A stretch of DNA of 20,419 nt from Acidimicrobiaceae bacterium (GTDB taxonomy: Bacteria > Actinomycetota > Acidimicrobiia > Acidimicrobiales > MedAcidi-G1), in the NCBI GenBank assembly GCA_002699725.1, contig PACE01000041.1:4403-24821 (forward strand), in the 5' to 3' direction. Positions 13,898 through 20,419 of the stretch are shown piece by piece (within the stretch, counting starts at the first letter, position 1; every line of letters begins with the position of its first letter). The translations under genes and the position numbers were made by a program. A model generated the notes under the pieces. The model saw only the letters and a list, made by a program, of their open reading frames with translations. It ran no database searches and had not been told where the DNA came from.

Positions 13898-14407
13898 ATG
13901 AGCGACGAACTTCCCCCGGGCGAGTCCACCGACCAGCACATCGTCATGGAATGGGAGACTCCCACCCATGAACAGATCATCGAGATCACGAAGATGCACG
14001 TCGAGGCGATGGAGACGAACAGCGATTCAGCCGTCTGGGTGACCGCCGGCATGCACCATGTGATGCTCTATACCATCGGTCGTCGCAGCGGCAACGTGCA
14101 CCGTGTGGCGCTTCCGTTCTGGCGGGATCCGGACGGCGGACGGTTGGTCATCGGCTCGTTCGCCGGAGCGGTCAACGACCCCGCCTGGGTGCTGAACCTG
14201 CGGGACCGGGACGCCAACCCCGGCGTGAAGGTCCGAACCCAGCACGGCCTCTACTGGTCGCAGCACCAGATCCTGGAGGGAGCCGAGCGCGACGCCCTCT
14301 GGGAGCTCATGACCGTTGATCGGGCCTTCTACGCCGACTACCAGGCGAAGACCGAGCGTCCCATCCCCATGATCCGCCTGCCGGAGACCGAACTGCGCGA
14401 GGGCTGA
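13898..14407 (+). CDS. Ddn-type nitroreductase/quinone reductase family protein (F420H2-dependent)
   Basis: A 169-residue split-beta-barrel protein of the deazaflavin-dependent nitroreductase (Ddn, DUF385) family. Members bind cofactor F420 and reduce quinones, nitro compounds or unsaturated substrates, mostly in actinobacteria. Family marks are 'YTIGRRSGNVHRV' (58-70), 'GSFAGAVNDPAWVLNLR' (86-102) and 'YADYQAKTERPIPMIRL' (145-161). An N-terminal helix of about 40 residues precedes the barrel. The ATG at 13898 fits a leaderless promoter. It lies six bases before the MFS gene and is probably in one operon with it and the YciI-like gene. Actual substrate unknown; flavin instead of F420 use is possible. 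Confidence 0.87.
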   Translation: MSDELPPGESTDQHIVMEWETPTHEQIIEITKMHVEAMETNSDSAVWVTAGMHHVMLYTIGRRSGNVHRVALPFWRDPDGGRLVIGSFAGAVNDPAWVLNLRDRDANPGVKVRTQHGLYWSQHQILEGAERDALWELMTVDRAFYADYQAKTERPIPMIRLPETELREG

Positions 14408-14413
14408 GTCCCC

Positions 14414-15667
14414 GTGGCCGAACGGGGCGCACTGGCCACGCTCCGAACTGAGGCACGGCCCGTCTACCTACCGTGGGTGTGCTGCACATTCACGATGGGG
14501 ATCCTCATCCCAGTCCTTCCGTTCCACCTGAGCAATCAGGGTGTCGGGATCGCCGCCACCAGTCTCGTCCTCGGGGCCGCCGGTGGTGGAGCGATCGGCG
14601 GGGCAGTCCTGGCCGGAGCCCTCACACATCGCCTCGGCCAGGGGCGCGTTGCGGTCGTGTCGCTCCTCCTGATGGGTGTGGCGGTGGCATCGATGGGATT
14701 CACCGGGTCAGTCGGCCTCCTGGTCGGCCTGCAACTCCTGGTCGGCGTGGCGGCCATCGGCGTCATGCTCTCGCGGCATACCCACCTGACCAGTTCTGTC
14801 GCGATCGGCCTCAGAGGTCGGGCCATGGCCCTGATGGGGGGATCGATGCGATTCTCGTTCCTCCTTGGACCAGCGGTTGGCGGCGTGCTCGTGGACCTCG
14901 TGGGCTTCCGGAGCACGTTCCTCGTGGCAGGGGCCGCCGCCGCGCTCGGATGTCTCGGCATGCTCCCCGAACTCCGGACACAACCAAGTACGGCGGTGGA
15001 AGTGGCCGGGGGGAGCGGCTTCGGCCTACTCATGCGACGGCACCGGGGCGTCGTCGCCCGTTGTGGGACTGCCGGGTTCCTGATCATGGCCGCACGCGAA
15101 GGACGCATGGTTGCCCTGCCACTCGTAGGGATCTCCCTCGGCCTCAGTCCCAGCTCCGTGGGTGGCCTCGTCGCAGTCGGAACAGGAGCCGACCTGCTCC
15201 TCTTCCCGCTCGCCGGGTGGATCATGGACCGGTACGGGCGCCTCTGGGCCATGGTTCCCGCATACAGCCTCCTCGGCCTCGGCCTTGGCCTGCTTGCCCT
15301 CGCAGAGGGTCCGGGACTGGCGGTGACAGCTGGTGCAGTGATGGGCATCGGGAACGGACTCAGTTCCGGGAGCCTGTTCACGATGGGAAGCGACATGGCG
15401 CCCGACGACGCCACGGCTCCGTTCCTCGGAGTGATCACGGTGATGAGCGACGCAGGTCGGATCGCCGGCCCGATCCTGGTGGGCGTCGTTGCTCGGGCGG
15501 CCGGCCTGGGATGGGCTTCGTGGGCCGTGGCGGGGGTGGCGGCCCTAGCGGTCCTGTGGCTCCTAGCCGTTGTCGGGGAGACGGGGGGACGTGGCGGGAG
15601 TGCTCCCTCCGTCGGAACCACTAGCGTCGATGCCGGAGAGGATGCCCGCCCATTCGAGAACCCATGA
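14414..15667 (+). CDS. MFS transporter (drug/sugar efflux-type)
   Basis: A 417-residue inner-membrane carrier with about twelve hydrophobic helices. The loop between helices 2 and 3 carries 'ALTHRLGQGRVAV' (about 73-85) and the matching loop of the second half has 'WIMDRYGRLWAM' (about 267-278), both MFS motif A-like. The GTG at 14414 begins six bases after the reductase stop, and its own stop overlaps the YciI-like start (ATGA). Helices 1 and 7 lack obvious charged residues that would hint at the cargo. Efflux of a toxic or oxidised compound reduced by the neighbouring enzyme is one guess. Confidence 0.85.
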   Translation: MAERGALATLRTEARPVYLPWVCCTFTMGILIPVLPFHLSNQGVGIAATSLVLGAAGGGAIGGAVLAGALTHRLGQGRVAVVSLLLMGVAVASMGFTGSVGLLVGLQLLVGVAAIGVMLSRHTHLTSSVAIGLRGRAMALMGGSMRFSFLLGPAVGGVLVDLVGFRSTFLVAGAAAALGCLGMLPELRTQPSTAVEVAGGSGFGLLMRRHRGVVARCGTAGFLIMAAREGRMVALPLVGISLGLSPSSVGGLVAVGTGADLLLFPLAGWIMDRYGRLWAMVPAYSLLGLGLGLLALAEGPGLAVTAGAVMGIGNGLSSGSLFTMGSDMAPDDATAPFLGVITVMSDAGRIAGPILVGVVARAAGLGWASWAVAGVAALAVLWLLAVVGETGGRGGSAPSVGTTSVDAGEDARPFENP

Positions 15668-15957
15668 GGGGGTCCGAGATGCTGTACGCCATCCACGCCC
15701 TGGACCGTGCAGATGCGGGACCGTTGCGCCTCGCGACCCGCTCGGCACACCTGGAGTACGCCGCCGGGTTCGACACCATCTACGGCGGCCCCCTGCTCGA
15801 CGAGGCGGGTGAGATGTGCGGATCGCTGATCGTGCTTGAAGCCGAGAACAGGGCTGCAGCGGAGGACTTCGTCGAGGGTGATCCGTACACCCGCGCCGGA
15901 CTGTTCGCGTCGGTGGACGTCCGTGGATTTCGCCAGGTACTCGGACTCGGAGACTGA
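15664..15957 (+). CDS. YciI-like protein (YCII domain)
   Basis: A 97-residue single-domain protein. The YCII pattern is clear: a first strand 'MLYAIHALDR' (6-15), 'RSAHLEYAAGF' (26-36) with the conserved Arg/His pair, 'IYGGPLLDEAGEMCGSLIVL' (39-58) and the conserved 'DPYTRAGLFASVDVRGF' (73-89). The family has a ferredoxin-like fold with a His/Asp pair and is mostly uncharacterised. The ATG at 15664 overlaps the MFS stop (ATGA); an internal ATG at 15679 would give the bare domain. It is the last gene of the plus-strand operon, facing the convergent MFS gene. Confidence 0.85.
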   Translation: MRGSEMLYAIHALDRADAGPLRLATRSAHLEYAAGFDTIYGGPLLDEAGEMCGSLIVLEAENRAAAEDFVEGDPYTRAGLFASVDVRGFRQVLGLGD

Positions 15958-15960
15958 CGG

Positions 15961-15978
15961 CACCGTCCCGGAACGGTG
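15961..15978. terminator. Hairpin between convergent genes
   Basis: CACCGT-CCCGGA-ACGGTG forms a perfect 6-bp stem with a 6-base loop. It begins four bases after the YciI-like stop, inside a 37-base convergent gap. No T-run follows on either strand; U-less hairpins are common candidate terminators in actinobacteria, so a bidirectional terminator is possible. Confidence 0.4.
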
Positions 15979-15994
15979 AGGAACGTCGATCACG

Positions 15995-17314
15995 TCAGGT
16001 GAGGTCGTCATCCGGCTGCACGTGGCGGTGGCTGTGGTGGTTCAACCACTCATGGAGCGGGTGGCGTACCCAACGCCCCACGGAGTGGGCCATCTCGCCG
16101 GAGCGGGCGAGGACCGGCTGGAAGGTGGATTGGTACTCGACGGGAATCGCCTCCCGCCGCTGGGTGCGGTACAGGAGAAAGCAGACCAGGAATGCCAGGA
16201 CGACTGCCAGCGTCCCGTAGTAGCCGTCCGGACCGAATGCCTCCATCGAGAAGGCGAGCACCACGGGCGAGAATAGGGCACCCATGCCGCTGACCATCAC
16301 GATCCCCGAAGCGGCGGCCAGGCGCTTTTCGGGCGGGATCCAGTCGTTGGCGAGCGCCACGAACTGGCCGTAGAGGGGGAACACGAAGGCGCCGAAGGCG
16401 AAGTTGAGGAGGAGAATCAGGGAACCTGTGGGGGAGACCAGGGTCCCGAGCCCCGCCAGAAGGCAGGATATTCCGGCGACGGTCCCGATGACCCTCCTAC
16501 GAGGGTGGCGATCCGACAGGCTGCCGAGGGGTAGTTGCAGCACGACCGCGCCGACGATCGCCATTGAGGTGAACGCTGTGACCCTCGCCGTGCTCATGCC
16601 CGACTGGGTGGCGAACACGGCACCCATGCTGGTGGCTGCGGACTGGACGAAGGAGCACATGAAGAGTCCTACGACGGACGCGGGGATCAACCGGTAGAGC
16701 TCCCGGACGGACATGGATTCCGGGGTCGCCATGGGTGGCGTCGACGACGCCGAGAGCGTCACCGGGATCACGGCTGCGGAGATCAGCACCGAGGAGAGCA
16801 CGAAGAGCCCGAATCCCTCGGGGGAGCCGACGTTGACGAGCAACTGCCCTCCGGCGGTGCCGCCCAGCATGACCATCATGTAGAGGCCCAGGATCTTGCC
16901 GCGGGTCTCGTTCGAGGAGCGGTCGTTGAGCCAACTCTCGAGCACCACGAAGACCCCGGCGTTGCAGATCCCGCTGACCAGGTAGACGAGAGACCAACTC
17001 AGGGGAGTCACGATGACCGCGTTGATCAGCACCGCAGCCGAAGCCGTTGAGGCGAGGGCTGCGAACACTCGGATGTGACCGACCGCTGCGAGGGCCCGCG
17101 TGATGACCTTGGCGCCGATCAGGTATCCACCGAAGTGGAACGCCATGACCATGCCCATGGCGCCGGCGCTGATGCCCTCCGCCTCGCCCCGGATCGGCAG
17201 CAGTATCCGCTGGAGGCCATTCCCGACCTGTAGGAGCGCGAACGCGACGAACAGTGCCCAGACGCCCGCTATGGCCGGAGAGGTACGGGTCGTGGGGCCT
17301 TCGGGCCCGCTCAA
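15995..17314 (-). CDS. MFS transporter (YcaD-like) with histidine-rich tail
   Basis: A 439-residue carrier with about twelve hydrophobic helices. 'FVVLESWLNDRSSNETRGKILGLYM' region (about 121-145) and 'GSLSDRHPRRRVIG' (about 263-276) resemble the YcaD branch of the MFS, where an ESWLN motif follows helix 4. The hydrophilic C-terminal tail is histidine-rich ('RHPLHEWLNHHSHRHVQ', near 415-432) and might bind metal. The start codon is TTG, and it overlaps the thioesterase stop as TTGA, so translation is probably coupled; no better start lies before the first helix. It shares the thioesterase promoter. Cargo unknown, possibly the substrate of the upstream amidase and sarcosine oxidase. Confidence 0.83.
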   Translation of the reverse strand: MSGPEGPTTRTSPAIAGVWALFVAFALLQVGNGLQRILLPIRGEAEGISAGAMGMVMAFHFGGYLIGAKVITRALAAVGHIRVFAALASTASAAVLINAVIVTPLSWSLVYLVSGICNAGVFVVLESWLNDRSSNETRGKILGLYMMVMLGGTAGGQLLVNVGSPEGFGLFVLSSVLISAAVIPVTLSASSTPPMATPESMSVRELYRLIPASVVGLFMCSFVQSAATSMGAVFATQSGMSTARVTAFTSMAIVGAVVLQLPLGSLSDRHPRRRVIGTVAGISCLLAGLGTLVSPTGSLILLLNFAFGAFVFPLYGQFVALANDWIPPEKRLAAASGIVMVSGMGALFSPVVLAFSMEAFGPDGYYGTLAVVLAFLVCFLLYRTQRREAIPVEYQSTFQPVLARSGEMAHSVGRWVRHPLHEWLNHHSHRHVQPDDDLT

Positions 17315-17799
17315 CGAAGAGTCCGGACGCCCAGCCCGATGTAGCCGGGCGGGTTGAGCGGAGCGTGCGAAGCAGCAAGTTCGAGCGCCATCGACAGGAG
17401 TGGCTCGGCCATTGGTGCGACCTGTGGCGTCCCGTCAGCGCCATGCACGACATGGAGCATCATCGACTCCTGTGTGGCGACGGGATCGGGGCTGTCGTCG
17501 ACGAGGAGGTCGTGCAGGACATGGAGCCGCTTCTCGTCGGCGCCCAGCAACCAGGTGTCGGTGGAGATGCTCTCTCCCTCATGCACTTCGTTCAGGAAGC
17601 GGATGCGGGTCTCGGCGGTGTAGAAGGTGCCGTGGGCTTCCCGGTAGCCGGTTCCGAAGCCCAGGTGGACCAGCAGTTCGTCCGAGGCGCCGCCGAAGGC
17701 GACCCCGTACCAGCCCTCGGACATGTGGCCGTTGTAGTCGGACCATTCGGGGGGCACCACGGTGCGCCAGACCCGGAGTGGTTCGGGGGGACCGGACAT
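17311..17799 (-). CDS. Hot-dog-fold thioesterase (betainyl-CoA/4HBT type)
   Basis: A 162-residue hot-dog protein. 'EWSDYNGHMSEGWYGVAFGGASDEL' region (18-42) carries the conserved 'DYNGHM' with Asp21, Asn23 and His25, and 'FYTAETRIRFLNEVHEGE' (59-76) is the second family stretch. It resembles the thioesterase domains linked to carnitine and betaine metabolism, where a CoA thioester of a quaternary amine is hydrolysed. The ATG at 17799 was chosen for its strong ribosome binding site, GGGAGG eight bases upstream; the longer frame to 17859 covers the operator instead. It is the first gene of a two-gene unit with the MFS carrier and has its own promoter and palindrome. A methylated-amine substrate would fit the neighbouring sarcosine oxidase; this is inference. 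Confidence 0.82.
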   Translation of the reverse strand: MSGPPEPLRVWRTVVPPEWSDYNGHMSEGWYGVAFGGASDELLVHLGFGTGYREAHGTFYTAETRIRFLNEVHEGESISTDTWLLGADEKRLHVLHDLLVDDSPDPVATQESMMLHVVHGADGTPQVAPMAEPLLSMALELAASHAPLNPPGYIGLGVRTLR

Positions 17800-17845
17800 C
17801 GCGCACACCTCCCAGTTCGAACAGCCCGCTTGTCGCAGGGGGTGG

Positions 17846-17862
17846 GTCGTGCCAGGCACGAC
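17846..17862. promoter_or_regulatory. Perfect 17-bp palindrome, candidate repressor operator
   Basis: GTCGTGCC-A-GGCACGAC is a perfect inverted repeat with 8-bp arms and a single central base. It lies directly downstream of the predicted start point of the thioesterase-MFS promoter (about +6 to +22) and 46 bases before the ATG. That position suits a GntR- or TetR-type repressor. No regulator gene is seen in the window. Confidence 0.55.
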
Positions 17863-17874
17863 TTGGACGCGCGC

Positions 17875-17903
17875 AATCTAGGACCACTGTGGCGTTCCGA
17901 CAA
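17875..17903 (-). promoter_or_regulatory. Sigma70-type promoter for the thioesterase-MFS unit
   Basis: On the minus strand, TTGTCG (-35, 17898-17903) and TAGATT (-10, 17875-17880) are separated by exactly 17 bases. This is the best-formed promoter in the window. Transcription would start near 17868 and run through the palindrome into the thioesterase. It lies in the 140-base gap after the amidase gene. Confidence 0.55.
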
Positions 17904-17939
17904 TGGATGTTGGAGTGGCGTTTGGCTCACCCGCCCGGC

Positions 17940-19343
17940 CTACCGAATCGGCCCTCGGGGCAACGATGCCGGATCACAGGCAGCCAACGCTTCGAGGGGC
18001 GGCCGCGGGCCGGTTCCCAGGACTTCCTCAGCAGCAGCGGCCACTTCGAGGAGCCGTCGGTCCCGGTTTCTCGCCCCGGACAACTGGATGCCGATTGGGA
18101 GGCCTTCGGCGCTCCACCCGGCCGGGATCGAGATGGACGGGCCACCCGGCACGGTGAGCCGTGAACAACTCCGCATCCAGTCCGTGTAGCGCCCGAGGTT
18201 TCGCCCTTCTACCTCCCGGACCCACTCTTCGCCCACGGGGAAGGGCGGTACCTGGCTGGTGGGGGTGAGGAGCACCTCGTCGGGTCCGAGGAAGTCGTCC
18301 CAGCAGGAGCGGAGTCGACGCTCCTCCGCCACGGCACGGGTCAGGGCATCAACTTCGAGGAGGAGGCCTTCCCGGATTTCCTGGCGAATGGTGGCCTTGA
18401 GCGACACCTCCTCGGACAATGCCCCGAGGCTGGTTGCAAACCCGAGTGCCCGCAGTGTTTGGAAGCATTCGTCGGCGCCATCGAGTGGTGGCCTGGACTC
18501 GTGGATTTCCCAACCAGAATCGGAGAGCGCCTCGACGACAGCAGCGACAACCCGCCGAACCTCCGGGTCGACGGGCAGGTCTCCGTGGTCCACCGAGACC
18601 AGGAGTCGTTTTGGCCTGTGCGCCACGACACTCGGTGCACCTCCCACCAGGACCGCATGGAACAGCGCCACATCGTCGACCGTGCGGCCCATGGGCCCCT
18701 GGGTGGACATGCCGAGGCGGTCGTCGAGGGGAGCGAAGCCGGGGATGCTCCCGGAAGAGGGTCGGAGCCCGACAATGCCGCAGAACGACGCCGGGTTGCG
18801 CAGGGAGCCGCCAAGGTCGGACCCGTCAGCGAGGGAGAGGGACCCGCAGGCGAGGGCAGCTGCCGCGCCACCACTGGAGCCTCCGGCGCTCCGCGTGGGG
18901 TCCCACGGGTTGCGGGTCAGGCCGTGGACGGGGTTGAACGTGTGGGAACCGGCACCAAACTCGGGGGTGTTGGTCTTGCCGACACGCACGGTCCCAGCCT
19001 CGGCCAGCAGGTCGACGATCGGGTGGCTGACCACTGGCACATGGTCGATGAAGAGCGGGCTGCCGTAGGTGGTCCGGACTCCGGCGACGTCGAGGAGGTC
19101 CTTGTGGGCGATGACGAGGCCTCGCAGTGGAGCGTCGGGCGACAACCCGGGATCGGCGTCGAGGGCGGCGGCAAGCGACTCGGCGTACTCCCAGTCCAGT
19201 GTCACGAGGGCATTGACGACCGGCTCGGTGGACTCGGCCCGTTCCCGACAGGCAACGAGCAGTTCGCGCGCCGAGAGCCCACGGTCCTCGATTAGGCGGA
19301 CCTGTTCACGGGCCGTCACGTCTGCCGGGCTCATGGCGCGCAC
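17940..19343 (-). CDS. Amidase signature family enzyme
   Basis: A 467-residue Ser-cisSer-Lys amidohydrolase that cleaves amides to carboxylate and amine or ammonia. The triad is complete: Lys81 in 'VIAHKDLLD', cis-Ser156 in 'RSAGGSSGGAAAAL' and nucleophile Ser180 in 'DGSDLGGSLRNPASF'. The C-terminal 'PGGPSISIPAGWSAEGLPIGIQL' region is also typical, so the gene looks intact. The GTG at 19343 gives four extra residues; an ATG at 19334 is an alternative, with TAGGGT seven bases upstream of it. It begins 28 bases after soxG and is probably in the sarcosine oxidase operon. It may release an N-methyl amino acid or amine that feeds the oxidase. It is not GatA, as no GatB/GatC partner is nearby. Confidence 0.9.
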   Translation of the reverse strand: MRAMSPADVTAREQVRLIEDRGLSARELLVACRERAESTEPVVNALVTLDWEYAESLAAALDADPGLSPDAPLRGLVIAHKDLLDVAGVRTTYGSPLFIDHVPVVSHPIVDLLAEAGTVRVGKTNTPEFGAGSHTFNPVHGLTRNPWDPTRSAGGSSGGAAAALACGSLSLADGSDLGGSLRNPASFCGIVGLRPSSGSIPGFAPLDDRLGMSTQGPMGRTVDDVALFHAVLVGGAPSVVAHRPKRLLVSVDHGDLPVDPEVRRVVAAVVEALSDSGWEIHESRPPLDGADECFQTLRALGFATSLGALSEEVSLKATIRQEIREGLLLEVDALTRAVAEERRLRSCWDDFLGPDEVLLTPTSQVPPFPVGEEWVREVEGRNLGRYTDWMRSCSRLTVPGGPSISIPAGWSAEGLPIGIQLSGARNRDRRLLEVAAAAEEVLGTGPRPPLEALAACDPASLPRGPIR

Positions 19344-19371
19344 CCTAGGGGCGCATCCACAGATGGCCCGA

Positions 19372-19947
19372 CTAGTGGATGTCGAGCCCCACAGGGAGGA
19401 TGGCGCCGAACTCGGTGCAGGCGTCCGCCAGGGCAGCGAACAGGTAGTCGCCGAAGGAACGCTCGCACGAGATCAGGTAGGACGGCTCGCCCGCCCGGTC
19501 CGAGCGGAGCAGGTCACAGGTCACCTTTGCCACCGAGCCCGAGAACACGGCTCCGTCGGGGGTCATGTCATCGGCCAGGTCGATATTGCAGACCTTGGCG
19601 AGCAGGGCAGTCGCCTTCCGGCCGGAGACCCTCATCATCGCCCTCCCGTGGGTGATGTCGATGACGTTGACGAAACCCTCGGTGTTGACCGAGGCGGCGA
19701 CCTCGGCGGCCCGGCCCACGGCGGCGAACAGGGTCCACTCGTCAGGTCGGGTGCCGCACACCAGGGTGCCGTCGGCGCGGAGCCGGCTCTGGCCATAGGG
19801 CACCGCCAGGTCGGCGGCAGCCGCCGTACCTGCGGCGGCTCGGACGACGATCTTGGCGGTGACGGTTTCGTCTTCGACCGTCACGGCGCCGTCAGGCGTC
19901 GAGATCGGCCCGTGGGCGACCGGACTCTTGAACTCGAGATCAGGCAT
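19372..19947 (-). CDS. soxG: Sarcosine oxidase gamma subunit
   Basis: A 191-residue protein matching the gamma subunit of heterotetrameric sarcosine oxidase, which demethylates sarcosine to glycine with transfer of the methyl carbon to tetrahydrofolate. Family-like features are the N-terminal 'LEFKSPVAHG' and the folate-binding-like core 'VIDITHGRAMMRVSGRKATALLAKVCNIDL' region (about 105-134). 'FSGSVAKVTCDLLRS' (about 144-158) and the closing 'CERSFGDYLFAALADACTEFG' also fit. The ATG at 19947 overlaps the end of soxA by eight bases, the normal tight soxAG arrangement. The longer open frame upstream is a shadow of soxA. soxB and soxD would be expected beyond the right edge of the window. Confidence 0.87.
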   Translation of the reverse strand: MPDLEFKSPVAHGPISTPDGAVTVEDETVTAKIVVRAAAGTAAAADLAVPYGQSRLRADGTLVCGTRPDEWTLFAAVGRAAEVAASVNTEGFVNVIDITHGRAMMRVSGRKATALLAKVCNIDLADDMTPDGAVFSGSVAKVTCDLLRSDRAGEPSYLISCERSFGDYLFAALADACTEFGAILPVGLDIH

Positions 19948-20419
19948 TCTGGCGTACCCCCTCGGGGTCGACGTGGGCGTGGTGTTCCTGGATGGTTCCG
20001 GTGACCCGGCGTCCATCGATGAGCAGGATGGTGATCGTGGTACCGGCAGCCGATAGCGAGGGGTCGACCAGACCCAGGCAGACCGATCGACCCAGAGTCG
20101 GCGACATGCGGCTGGAGGTGATCCTTCCGAGGATCCGGTCGGAGTCTCCATGCACAATCTGGTCGGCCTCCGTCGGAACCAGCTGTGGATCATCCGGCTG
20201 AATGGCGACCAGAATCGGCAAATCCGTGCGGGAATACGCGGCCTTGAGCTCCGGCAGGCCGAGGGTGTCAGGCTTGTCGAGTTTGACGAGGCCGCCAAGG
20301 CCGGCGGACGGGGCCTTGGTGAGGCCGTCCGTGTCCTGGCCGACGATGTAATGGCCCTTCTCCAGTCGCAGGATCCTCTGGGACTCGACGCCGAATGGCT
20401 TGATCCCGAGGTCCTCGCC
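19940..20419 (-). CDS. soxA: Sarcosine oxidase alpha subunit, C-terminal part (gene runs off the right edge)
   Basis: The frame is open from the window edge to a TGA at 19940, giving the last 159 residues. They match the C-terminal GcvT-like (aminomethyltransferase) domain of SoxA: 'RILRLEKGHYIVGQDTDGLT' near the start, then 'GRITSSRMSPTLGRSVCLGLV', 'DGRRVTGTIQEHHAHVDPEG' and the end. This domain hands the methyl group to tetrahydrofolate. The N-terminal FAD/NAD and Fe-S parts lie outside the window. It overlaps soxG by eight bases, so the two subunits are coupled. The identification rests on both the sequence and the soxG neighbour. Confidence 0.88.
   Translation of the reverse strand, partial: GEDLGIKPFGVESQRILRLEKGHYIVGQDTDGLTKAPSAGLGGLVKLDKPDTLGLPELKAAYSRTDLPILVAIQPDDPQLVPTEADQIVHGDSDRILGRITSSRMSPTLGRSVCLGLVDPSLSAAGTTITILLIDGRRVTGTIQEHHAHVDPEGVRQNA

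Noticed and set aside
14536..16011. Long minus-strand open frame (491 codons)
   Set aside because: It is antisense to the MFS and YciI-like genes, Pro/Arg/Thr-rich and without family motifs.
1..20419. tRNA, rRNA, CRISPR arrays, insertion sequences
   Set aside because: No cloverleaf-like, rRNA-like, regularly spaced repeat or transposase-like sequence was recognised by reading. A dedicated covariance-model search was not possible.

Overview
The window is visibly GC-rich and densely packed with genes, and codon third positions are mostly G or C. It carries a deazaflavin (F420)-type nitroreductase-family gene, several promoters of the leaderless type, and a heterotetrameric sarcosine oxidase locus. 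Together these suggest an actinomycete (Actinomycetota). The many catabolic and transport genes (two phytanoyl-CoA-type dioxygenases, an M24 hydrolase, SoxA/SoxG, three MFS carriers) would suit a marine or soil heterotroph, possibly Acidimicrobiia. That placement is inference from gene content only.

Layout. (1) 1-1181, minus: an alkyl-sulfatase-like metallo-beta-lactamase protein that runs off the left edge. Its codon use differs clearly from the rest of the window. (2) 1365-2073, plus: a small three-helix membrane protein and an ABM-type monooxygenase. (3) 2104-3285, minus: a TRAM/Fe-S RNA uracil-5 methyltransferase with its own leaderless promoter. (4) 3328-6202, minus: MFS carrier, PhyH dioxygenase and HAD hydrolase in one operon. 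(5) 6249-12730, plus and divergent from region 4: a long catabolic operon holding a possible 54-aa protein, a second PhyH dioxygenase, an Asp/Glu racemase or maleate isomerase family protein, an M24 hydrolase, a 25-aa lipoprotein-like micro-ORF, a sterol-desaturase-type di-iron hydroxylase, an alpha/beta hydrolase and an aldehyde dehydrogenase. Five of the junctions are 4-base start/stop overlaps. (6) 12864-13801, minus: a DUF454 protein, a possible 29-aa protein and a small membrane protein. (7) 13898-15957, plus: a leaderless F420-type reductase, an MFS carrier and a YciI-like protein. (8) 15995-20419, minus: soxA (partial), soxG, an amidase, a thioesterase and an MFS carrier. The thioesterase-MFS pair has a good promoter and a perfect 17-bp palindrome just downstream of it.

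How the genes may work together. Regions 4 and 5 form a divergon around a short shared promoter region and look like one uptake-and-degradation pathway: import (MFS), hydroxylation (two Fe(II)/2-oxoglutarate dioxygenases and a di-iron hydroxylase), C-N or C-S bond cleavage (M24 protein), isomerisation (racemase-like), ester or lactone hydrolysis (alpha/beta hydrolase) and aldehyde oxidation (ALDH). The PhyH/racemase/M24 trio parallels the EctD/EutA/EutD(DoeA) families of hydroxyectoine metabolism, but partner genes of that pathway are missing and the M24 protein keeps a full metal site. A related but undescribed substrate is therefore more likely than ectoine. This cluster is the best candidate for a new system here. 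Region 8 suggests degradation of N-methylated amino compounds: an amidase releases the amine or acid, and sarcosine oxidase demethylates.

No rRNA, tRNA, CRISPR array, transposase or attachment site was seen.
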